Notes under the pieces: model-generated
Seen by the model: only the letters and a program-made list of their open reading frames with translations
Told to the model about the DNA's origin: nothing
Databases searched by the model: none
Translations under genes and position numbers: made by a program
From: Pectinophora gossypiella
Lineage: Eukaryota > Arthropoda > Insecta > Lepidoptera > Gelechiidae
NCBI RefSeq assembly: GCF_024362695.1
Contig: NC_065406.1
Span: 868,001 to 932,000, forward strand
DNA: 64,000 nucleotides
Direction: 5' to 3'
In this document: positions 12,236-23,300 of the stretch, one piece after another
How the letters are laid out: every line of letters starts with the position of its first letter
Position numbering within the stretch: the stretch's first letter is position 1

Positions 12236-13131
12236 ACCTGAGGTTAAAAAGGCCACATCAAAGCAATTCATCTAATAAGCAATATTGCGAGTTGACATTT
12301 GCGCAATGCAAACAAATGTCAAACAACAATAATGCTTAATTAAACCACATAATAACGGGTTCTTACCGCGTTTAAAGTAGGGATATGAGACTCCCGATAT
12401 TTCGACACTGTTGCAAGTGCCATGATCACGGGATGACCCGAACCCAATGATGAGAACCCGTTATTATGAGTTTTAATTATGATAATTACCGCGTAAACTT
12501 AACACGTTGACAGTCCCTGCATCACATATGATACAAATTGATCTTTCACCATACGTCCTCCTTACAGACTGTATGCCGTTTATTGGCGAGGACGTCTGAG
12601 TTAGGGAAATAAATATGATTAGGACGTCTACGGTAGATATTAAGAAATGTAAAACACCAATCATCCAACACATTTTTTTTTACTTAAAGAAAATTATGCA
12701 AAGACAAAAATTAAACAAAAACTTAATGAAATTCATTAAAGCATGGTAAACAAAATGTGCTTTTAAATCGTAACTGATGTTTATCATTATTTTTCTGTAA
12801 CTACACGCAAGAAAACTAAAATAAATACTTAAACGAATACCCACATTTTATGCATCGACTTCCCTGCATCGTATGTGATACACTAAAATTAAGAACGAGA
12901 CGTCCCTGCATCACATGTGATACATGCTGAAAATAACTGAAATATTACAGTGTCGGAGATTTCTAATATAAATTTATTAAATGTGAAATATTTCCAACTA
13001 CCTTCAATAAAAAAACCGCGGGACGTCACGTGAAGGTTGTTGGATTTGGCCTGGACAGTCAACGTCAATGTTAAAACAACAATATTGCTTTTTCAGATGA
13101 ATCGCTTCGATGTGGCCTTTTTAACCCCCCT
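12236..13131. mobile_element. MITE M1 split by a 737-bp insertion
   Basis: The left half (ggttaaaaaggccacatc..) is at 12236-12336 and the right half (..gatgtggcctttttaaccc) at 13074-13131. Both match the uninterrupted copy at 62142-62313. The insertion, 12337-13073, is flanked by 16-bp direct repeats with one mismatch (aaacaacaatAatgct / aaacaacaatAttgct; 12321-12336 and 13074-13089). It has no ORF over 70 codons. Inside it a 'ccctgcatcacatRtgatac'-like palindromic motif recurs near 12518, 12864 and 12904. Confidence 0.6.
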
Positions 13132-13734
13132 GCTGAGAGTCCTAGTACGGCTAGGAAAGCGTGCATTGCCGTTTTAGTAAGAAACGTCACTGATCACTAC
13201 TAGCTCACTAGAATGCGCACATTTGCTTTCAATACAAAGTCTGTTTCCATGAGTTGATGTCTTCTGGCGTCTTGCAGCTGTGGGTGATCTGGCCTTGATA
13301 AGCAAACAGGCAGCCACCCTCGTGCGTGAGGCCTATTTGTCGCTTAATAATATATCCTAGGGATGCCGCTGGTTCGGCACTGGGATTCTGCGAAGCAAAG
13401 GGTTTTTTTTAATTATAATGTATATGGGAATATAGTGAAAACCACGTAAGCGCCTATTCACAATCACATTCGGATGTGATTTTCATCAACAAATCCTCGA
13501 TTTCTTTCAATTAATTTCATACCGGATAAAAATTGAAAACGCAATTTTTTATCTGTATTGAAGCAAACGTGTCTTTTGCAAAGTAAAACCACGTAAACGA
13601 CTATTTGAACGAAATCACATTCGAGATTTTTGTTAACCTCAATAGTCTCAATTTTCCATAGAACGAAACGAGGCGCCTCAATTTGATCGCGCCATTTTTT
13701 AGGCGACAACAGCATCTACCAATATTATTTTTTT
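13132..13734. other. No gene; internal direct repeat
   Basis: A block starting 'accacgtaa' with a following 'atcacattcg' motif occurs twice, near 13440 and 13588. A similar block (cgcatttggatgtgattttt) is found near 21490, so this is probably an old interspersed repeat. No coding evidence. Confidence 0.35.
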
Positions 13735-13990
13735 TTTATATTATAGGCTCGCGTTTGACCACAATCTCACCTGATGGTAAGTGACGATGTGGTCTATGGT
13801 GGATCACACTTACCTAGCAAATGCCTATTCATTATAGCCTTGAAGGCTCTCAGATTATAAAGAGTCGGAAAAACAGACGACGGCAGACAGTTCCAGTCCT
13901 TTGCAGTTCGCATCAAAAAGGAAGAGGTACGCTTAGTGCGAATTGGTGGTATATCCACAACAAGGAAGAAAAGCCTGCCGACAGTTGTCC
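13735..13990 (-). mobile_element. LINE 3' fragment (RT C-terminus)
   Basis: The minus strand encodes TSSFLMRTAKDWNCLPSSV followed by FPTLYNLRAFKAIMNRHLLG. This 'WNxLPxxVFP..YNLxxFK' signature is typical of the extreme C-terminus of Jockey/CR1-like reverse transcriptases of Lepidoptera. The fragment is 5'-truncated, as is normal for LINEs. Confidence 0.75.
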
Positions 13991-14005
13991 GATGACTGAA
14001 GATAC

Positions 14006-14362
14006 ATACATACATAAACAGCCTATATACGTCCCACTGCTGGGCACAGGCCTCCCCTCAATCAACCGGAGGGGGTATGGAGCATACTCCACCACGCTGC
14101 TCCAATGCGGGTTGGTGGAGGTATTTTTACGGCTAATAGCCGGGACCAACGGGGTAACGTGCCCTCCGAAGCACGGAATCATTTTACTTCTTCGGACAAT
14201 CAGGTGATTCAAGCCTGAAAAGTCCTTACCAAACAAAGGACAGTCTCACAAAGTGATTTCGACAATGTTCCCATCGGGAATCGAACCCGGACCTGCAGAT
14301 CGAGAGCCTAACGCTCTAACCACTAGACCACGGAGGCTGTTACTAAAATTAACTGAATTAAT
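14006..14362 (-). mobile_element. SINE B, full copy, in the Raf 3' UTR
   Basis: On the minus strand it shows a tRNA-like head (CCTCCGTGGTCTAGTGGTTA; B box GGTTCGATTCC). The body 'gggtacgttacc..' type follows, then the 'cagcagtgggacgtata' end and a TATGTATG tail. Direct repeats 'tgactgaagatac' flank it (13993-14005 and 14363-14375). It begins only about 16-50 nt past the Raf stop codon and has the same orientation, so it should be part of the Raf mRNA unless that ends very early. An extra 'gttactaaaattaac' duplication lies beside it. Confidence 0.8.
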
Positions 14363-14390
14363 TGACTGAAGATACGTTACTAAAATTAAC

Positions 14391-17300
14391 TTACCCATAA
14401 AAAGCGGGGAAACTAGTGTCAGTGTTGAACTGAAAGTTGACGGGCGTCTTCGGCGAGGCGCACGAGTAGGCCAAGTAGTCGTCGGAGCCGTGCAGCTGCC
14501 GGCTCAGCGTGGGCTCCGACGCCGAGCGTGTGATCTTCGGCATAGCTCGGAGCATCCCTTCGAGCGATGCCAGTATTTGTCTAAACAGTGGTCGCTGTTC
14601 CCGGTCGAACTTGATGCAGTCCTCGAACAGCCGTTTCAGGGCCTGAGGGGCGTCCTGGCGGAGTCTTCTTACGTCGGGCTTGAGGAGGCCGCGCCCGACC
14701 ATCCATAGTATCTGTAAGTTTTTGTTAGTGTAAATACTAAAAAGAAGAGTTTTTTTAGTGGAAATTTGATATGATGTTATTGTCTTTTTTTGTGTGTGGC
14801 ACCCTTTTATTATAAACTATTTCTATTTTATTCTAAATTCGGCGGAGGACATGAGTCCTAGTACGGCTTTGAAATAGACTACTCTGGGCGCCATACCAGT
14901 CGTGACCGACAGAGTACTGCGGGGCGGAAGGCAAGCGGGAAACTACTATTTCTCCCTAAAAAGTAGCATGGAGAATGCTACACCGACAAGAGCATGGCTC
15001 TTAAATTGGTGATGTGATGGACTAGATAATAGTTTTGAATACTGTAAATTGGGTTTATTGTAGCCTGTCTGACGTTCCAACCCGCGAAGAGAAAACCAGC
15101 CCAATACAGGTGAGGTCGCATACCTCCAAAAATGCAGTGTGCTCGGAAATGTGAGTTTCCTCACGATGTTTTCCTTCACCGCTGAGCACGTGATAATCAT
15201 TTATGATCCAAACATGAATTCGAGAACAAATTCGACAATTATTGGTTTAGGCCTGTGCTGGATTCGAATTTGCGACCTCAAAATGAGAGGCAAGCGTTCT
15301 ACCAACTGGGCTACCACGGCTTCTTTGCTATAAAGTGTTATTATGAATTTATGTTATAGTGTTACCTGGTCTGGCGGATGAAGGATAATAGGATTGCAAA
15401 AGCGGTGTATAAAGCGAAAGTTGATGGTAGGGCTGGGAGAGGAAGACCGAGAAGGACTTACGATGACCAAATTGGAGATGTCCTTAGAAAAGGTTCAATA
15501 CGATCTACTCTGAACCGGCGTGCGTGTATGAAGCGATTGATGAATGTGGAGGAAGCAAGAGAAGTGTGTCAGGATCGAAGCAAATGGAATTCTATAGTCT
15601 CTGCTTACCCCGGTGGGAAATAGGCGTGAGTGTATGTATGTATGTATGTTACCTGGTCCTTGTTGTTGAGGTGCGCATACGGCAGCTCGGCGGCCATGAG
15701 CTCGTAGAGCACGACGCCGTACGCGTACACGTCCGAGCGGAACGTGTAGGGCACGGGCTCCTCCATGCGGACCACCTCGGGCGCCATCCACAGGATGGAG
15801 CCCGTGGGCTGCTGCCACTGCACGCCGCCCGCTGTTGACGAGTCTGCAAGTTACGTCATGCTCCTTCTTCCAAACTCATATTATACAGGGTGCTAGTGAC
15901 ATGGCAACGAAAACTTTGAGGGATGAAACCATGATTCTGAGCTGATATCAAGTGAAATTTTCCGTCGCAAATGTATGAAACTGAAAAAATCACAAAAAAA
16001 AACATGAATTTTCCGACAGGAAACTCCACTCGACATCAACTCAAATCATGGTCTGAATCATCCCCCTCGTTAGGATGTCACTTACACCCCGTACAAGTAC
16101 GTACAGGTAACCATACCAGTAGGGATGATTCAGCTCATTGAGCTCATTGGGTTGTGAAGTGGATTACCAACCTCATTAACTCTGGTATCACTACTAAACC
16201 ACCAAAGACCCCTGACATGGCTCATGTAAGACTACCTACATTTGGACAATCAGGTGATCAGGCTGTAATGTCCTAACCAAACTAGGGATCACAAAGTATT
16301 TTTTGTGATATTTACCCACCAGGATTCAAACCTGAGACTAACGCTCAACCACTGGACCAGGCCGTTACCATACTATAGTTAATTTGTAGGAGACATGTCT
16401 TACCTGACCACCGGACCTTGGCGGTGGCTAGGCCGAAATCACCAATTTTGACCGACCAGTCGTCTCTCAGGAATATGTTGTTTGATTTCAGGTCTCTAAA
16501 ACAGGAATTTCATAATTATTAACTGTAATCTTGGGTTAATAATGGGATTAATAATGTTAGGAGAAAGTATATAGATAATTGATATCAGGTTTCCGGGATT
16601 TGTGCTCGAATAATTCAATTTGAATTCAAAAATATCTTTATTCAGTAACATAGTTACACTTTGATTAATGGCAATAGATACGCACCCTATTACATGGGAT
16701 TCAAACATAGCTGGTGAGGTGTGGGTTTTTAAACAAATACACTTCTGACTACCCCTTGCACTATGCTATGTTATGTTGTTGTTGTTAATAAAATAATCCT
16801 TGCACTGTGCGGTCTGGCGCGCCACTTCTATCAGATACAGCATGGGGAAGTATAGCCCGCGACGGCTTATACTGTATGTGACAAATTTTAATGTCTATGT
16901 GACAGGAATCTGTGTATAATATTCCTGGCGTGCAGACAGTCTACTTCACATCACCTCTATTAGATACAATATGGGAAAGTATAGCCAGTGATGGCTTGTA
17001 CTGTATATGACACTGACCTGTGTATAATATTCCTGGCGTGCAAACAATCCACATCACATCTTTTAGGTACAGATGGGGAATTATAGCCAGTGACGGCTTG
17101 TACTGTACGTGACAAACATGCCTATGTGACACTGACCTGTGTAATATTTTTGGCGTGCAGACAGTCCACTTCACATCACATCTGTTAGATATAGTATGGG
17201 GAAGTATAGCCAACGACGGCTTGTACTGTATATGACACTGACCTGGCGTGCAGGTAGTCCATGCCCTGGGCGGTCTGGCGCGCCACGTCTATGAGTTACA

Positions 17301-20300
17301 GCGTAGGGAAGTATAGCCAGCGACAGCTTGTACTGTACATGACACTGACCTGTGTATGATATTCTTGGCGTGCAGGTAGTCCATGCCCTGGGCGGTCTGG
17401 CGCGCCACGTCTATGAGTTACAGCGTAGGGAAGTATAGCCAGCGACAGCTTGTACTGTACATGACACTGACCTGTGTATGATATTCTTGGCGTGCAGGTA
17501 GTCCATGCCCTGGGCGGTCTGGCGCGCCACGTCTATGAGATACAGCATGGGGAAAGGCGTCTCGAGCACGTGCAAATGCTGGTACAGGGAGGAGCCCTCG
17601 CACCACTGCGTCACTATCGCCAGTGACGGCTTGGACACGCAGCCCATGAAGAGGAGGATGTTACAGTGCCGCGTCTTGCGTAATACTGCCACCTGAGAGG
17701 ACATGTCAGTTGTTACTGATTGCAGTAGACACCTCCTTATATTATTCTAAGTTATATCTGTTCCTAACGTTTGCCCGGAAGGAATTGCAGCAATAACGCC
17801 GCCTGTTATGCATTTCTTATATTTTGTTTTTATCTTCTGTACGTCGTGTTTGTAATAAAAAAAAATACAGTCCACATGTGAATTTTAGATATAAATCTAG
17901 ACAGCACACGTCAAACGGGTTGAATACCAGCGAGAATTTGACAGCTCTTAAACTATTGCCGTTCCTGTCTTTCAATAAGTGCAAGAAAGAGATATGGTTA
18001 GTTTTAGTTCTATGAGTTGTGAGACTCCCTTATAAGCACATACCTCATTCTTGAAGGCCTGGAGCTGCGCGGGAGTGGGTGTCTTCACATTGAGCGTCTT
18101 GACGGCGACGGGGCCGTGCCAGTGCGCTTTGTATACCGTCCCGAAGCTGCCCGAACCTGTAAAAAGTCATCAACAAAACCATATTGTTGATATCCAAGAG
18201 TTTAACTCGTCAAGACACTTCTGGCTGAGCTGGACCATCGAGTTACCCGCCGTTCATTGCGTAATACAAGCGGTAGTTGGGTACTTTCAAAGATAAATTA
18301 TGAAATTCTGAACTTATTTATGAATTTTAATAAAGAAAAATGTAATAATAAGTGTGACATTTTGTCGCGTTTTTCTATGAAGACACAGTGTGTTTTTTCA
18401 TGCAACATACATACATACATAAACTCACGCCCGTAATCCCTAATGGGGTGGGCAGAGCCACAAGTAATCAAAGACAACTTGCAGCCACTGTTGATACGAA
18501 GTCCAAAGATGGATATGATGAACCTTATGGTGATAAGGGATCAGCCTATCGCCCATAACATTAGTCCATGCAAATTCCATAGTAATTTTGTGTTTTGACG
18601 TTAAGTAAAAAGTAACTGATTTGACTAGTTGCAAACTACCTTAGTTTGGTTGAGAGAAGCAATGAATGACGTGGAAAGTTTGACATTGGCCCCGATTCCT
18701 GCAGACACCTCCTAATTTTATTTTAAGTTATACCCATCATTTTCTTATCTGCCGAAAAGGAAAGGGACGGATGATTGTCAACAAGTTAATTTTACAATGA
18801 ATGAATAACCCGGGCGAATAAAATAGGCATCTCGCTGGTATGCAATCCATTTGAAGTGCTGTCTACTTAACTCTGACGGGTTATTGGCCGATGTAAAAAA
18901 TTGAGACGGTTGTTTTAGATTTCTGCTTAAAATTGACGTGTGTTGCATAAATTTTATGCCTGTCGATTACCCTTTCTTTTTAAGCGGATAAGAAAATAAC
19001 AGGTATAATTTAAAATAAAATTAGATGGCGTCTGTAGGAATTAGCACCACTGCCTCAGTAAAAAATTGTATTGTGTCTACTACTGTTGAGTACTGTGTTT
19101 TGTTTTGTTATGTGTGGTATACATAGTTGCATATATCCAGTGTGTATACCTATCCTGGCGCCGATGAGTATCTCGTCGGCGTGTATGACCCAGTCGTCGT
19201 AGCTCTCGCGCGGCGACAGCGCGTTCTTCCACGACTCGTCCGCGGAGCGCGCACGCGCACGTCGCGGGCGCAGCGTGCCCGTCGGGGACGCCTGCAGACA
19301 AAACCACGCATTACACCATGTATTTACATACATGTAGAAATTGAGGTTGGGTATAGTAAATAAAATCCGTGGATGTTCACTGAGACACTGTATTAATTAT
19401 TCTTTTTCACTATCTCTAATACGTCGTCGCACACCATCCGCCTCTTCCCCCTCTCATGCCATCTCACTCACACACAATCTGTACCGTTCGTTCCATCGTC
19501 CCAGTCATCCTACATACATACATATCCTATACCCTCGTAAGCCCTGGGGTCCTCTGAGAAGGACCAAATAATTGTAGTCATAAAGGCCGAAGGTTTTGAA
19601 ATAGTTTGTTCTAATAATCAACGAAGGTACTTTTAAAAGTACCAAAACTTTGCCTGTCAATTTAATTCAAACCTTTGCGCCGATTGAGAAAAAAAGTATT
19701 TTGTCTATGAACTAGTTCATTCAATTTCGTGAATAGGTGGCTTTAATAAAAAAGAAATATGTATCACTTGTCGTAATTTGTCATTTTATTGGTAAAGATG
19801 GCGCGCACACGGGCGACGAGGTAAAAAAAAATCAAGTTAATAATCGAATTTCGTAGTTTTTCATACACATTATTTTCAGAAATCGCAGGTAAGATAATAA
19901 TCAACAACATGACATAGTTTTTTTATCAATTTTGTATCGATATCGTTAGCAATATGAAAGCAAACTTTTTTAGTCCTTTGCAAGGGACTTTAGATGTCAT
20001 GTCCGGATATTTTTCAAAAAGGTTTTTAAATTGTTATATGTGATTAAATCATACCGATATTAGACTGACTTGCTTACGTGATCTTATGATTAAAAAAAAC
20101 TACCGTCTTCATTTTATTTCCTTTTTCCTTCTAATGATGATCTAAACTGACACCATGAATTAATTTTTTTCCTAATAATATAAACCTAATGTACTTTCAG
20201 AGGGACTAATCACAAACTACATCATAAAAACTAAAACTCGTTACATATTTTATATTTAAATATGTAAGTATATACACATATTTATGACGTACAAATAGGT

Positions 20301-23300
20301 ATGTATCTTAATGAAAAAATACATAACCCTTTATAATAATAATATTTTTCAAATTTTACTAAAAGTAGTGACTCAAACCGGGAGTCCTTCTGGAAGAACT
20401 AAAAAAAAACGTAATTTTTTCAAAAATGTCTTCTATTCATCCTTACATAGGTCTCCACTTAATTTGAACCCGATCGGATAACTCTAACACTTTAAAATTT
20501 GTACTTGAAGTGCTCGGCCTTTACGACTACAAAAATTTGGTCCTTTTCAAGGTACCACCGTCGTTTATTACTTCGAAATCGTAATTATGCTTCGGCGTTA
20601 CGAGGATACAGGGCGTTAGTGACATACTAACGAAAACTTTGAAGGATGATTCAGACCATGATTCTGAGTTGATATCAAGTGAAAAAAAAATGTACAAGCC
20701 TCCTCTCAAACAACCGGTGGGGGTATCGTCCTCCTAGTAAGTGTTATATTTATGATAAAAATGTGTATAATATGACTATAGTAATTTATAATAACATCCT
20801 TGAAAATTTAAAAATGACACAAATGCCTAAATTTAAATCTGCTTTGACAAACTGGCTTTTCCAGCATTGCTTTTGTAGTGTGAAAGAATATTTAGATAGG
20901 GATAAAAATATTGACTAAAGAATATTATCCTTGGTTGACTGAGTATTTGTAAAATTGAAATCTATTTTATTCTGTTATTTGTATTGCTGAAATTGTAAAA
21001 ATCAAATATTTGTATGCCTGCATGCAGGTTGAATACACATGTGCCTCAGTATTGTATAACATCATTATGTACTGTATTCACACAAATAAAGGTTTACTTT
21101 ACTTTACTATGGAGCATAGACACAGACATCACACTCCACGACGCTGCTCCACTGCGGGTTGGTGGAGATGTTTGGGATAATAGTGCCTTCGGAAAAGTAA
21201 GTTTGAAATACATAAGCGAGTTTTCTTCTCTCGTGTGCATTGCGAGGTGGAGTGCCAAGCTCATCAACCCTGGTATCAGGATTATTATTGAGCCGCCAAA
21301 GGTCGTTACATACATACATGGCTCATGTAACAACTACATACTTACATCAGTAAGTAATAACCGGGACCAACGGCTTAACTTGCATATATATATATATATA
21401 TATATATATACGTCCTAATGCTGGGAACAGTCCTCCCCTCAAACAACTGGAGGGGGTATGGAGCTCCACCAAACTGCTCCACTGTTGGTAGAAATCGCAT
21501 TTGGATGTGATTTTTGTTAACCAAATCTCGCAATAGATATCTTTAATCAAGACCAAAGTTTGTACGTAAACCCTACTGGGAAAAAACCAAACCAAACCAA
21601 AGTTTGTAGTCTCAATTTTTACCTGGTGAGAAATTAATTCAAAAAGAGATGATTTTAAAAATACGTCGGCCGAGCTGATCTTATACTGCTCAAAACGTAG
21701 CACGATTAGAATGACAGCAGGACAGAGATATATCACGTAGCCTAGCGCGAAAGAGACGAGATATACGTCTCAGGACACAGCTTAGTACGAAAGAGACGAG
21801 AGTTTGGTAATCTAAAATAATCCACACGATAAGAATGGTATGTTTTAAGGGGTGTTATAGCTACAACAGATCATACCAAACCAACCTGCGTGCTTTGACT
21901 GTGTTGTTGGTCGCTGTTGTCCTTGCTGCTCTTGTCGTCTTTATTCTGTCTGCCCGACGTCAGGTAGTTTGTGGACTGTGGCGAGTTGGTGCACTGAAAA
22001 CAATATTAATCTAAATATATAAAAGGAGAAACTGACTGACTGACATATCAACGCACAGCCTAAACGGCTAAACGTAGGCACTTGAAATTTAGAAGGGACG
22101 TAGCTTAGGTACCGTAGAGGTGCACCAAGAAAGGAATTCCCGGAATTCTCACGGGAACGGGAATTAGCGGGAAAATTCTTTTGTATGAAAAATCTAAACT
22201 GCATAAGTTAGATGCTTGAAAGTTATGCACTCCCACACACACAAAGATCTCTCTTTTATAACACGCCACGCGGACGAAGTCGCGGGCAAAAGCTAGTATT
22301 TAATATATTTGTACCGCTAGCGTTCGTAATGTCGGCTTGTTCGGGGTTGGAGGCTGTCATCAGGGAAACAGGCTGCGAGCCCAACGCTGAATAGTTCTTT
22401 TTGAAAGCTCAAAAGTACACAGACACTACACATTGACGTTACCGTACCGTCATGAGCAAATATAACGTACCCACTTTAGGACTCTGTCGCACTAACATAT
22501 TTGACATTTAGTGAGACTTACAGTACAATTTGTCAAAAAAGTTAATGTGACATGGTACCAAAGTGTATATGTCACCGTAAAATTGTAAATAACGTTAGAT
22601 TATAATCTATCTCGCGAGATTGTGAACTGTCACTGTCACTGTTGTGAACGGTGTTGTGAAACGTAATATACTGCTTACAATTTAACGTATTATTATTCGT
22701 CAGATTATAATCTATCGAAGTAAAACTGTTAAATCACAATCTTACAATTGTCAAATTGTCAACTGTCCGACGGCTGTCCCTGATTGGTCGGCCTTACAGT
22801 AGACCGTTCTGTGTCCATAGAGTTAGGAATAAAACACAGGTGTCAGTCAAATAAAATAAATGCTCTTCAAGATTGTGAAATCAAGTACGTATTTATTAAT
22901 TATTTAGTAAGTAATCAATAATTCTGACATCACATGTTAAGAAAAAATGTATCAAAATTAAAAAATCTGAAACGTATCATTCAGTATACTTTTCGTGTGT
23001 AAGATAAACATGTTGGCGGCATAGGGGTGGCCCAAGGGCCACCCCCGCCGCACCCTAACCTACTGTTATGCCTTGTAAAAATTATGACAAAACACTATTA
23101 TTCTAAAAAAGAATTATGGATATCTATTTATTAATCCCAAAAATAAGTTATACCTAACAAACCAGTATTCCTAGATGTTATTATGGGAAAGTAAAACTAT
23201 TATGCTAAAAAACGTTATGCAAAAAGGATTATGATAATTAAAATTATGACAAAAACATTTATGCATTTTAAGAGAATCCCAAATTAACATTATGCTCACT

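Noticed and set aside
13794..14207. Overlapping open frames around 13.8-14.2 kb as a gene
   Set aside because: They are explained by a LINE RT tail and a SINE B body lying side by side.
16941..17213. Open frame with three KPSLAI-like repeats on the minus strand
   Set aside because: It is a chance frame through the decayed Raf exon 8 tandem units, which are fossils and not a separate gene.
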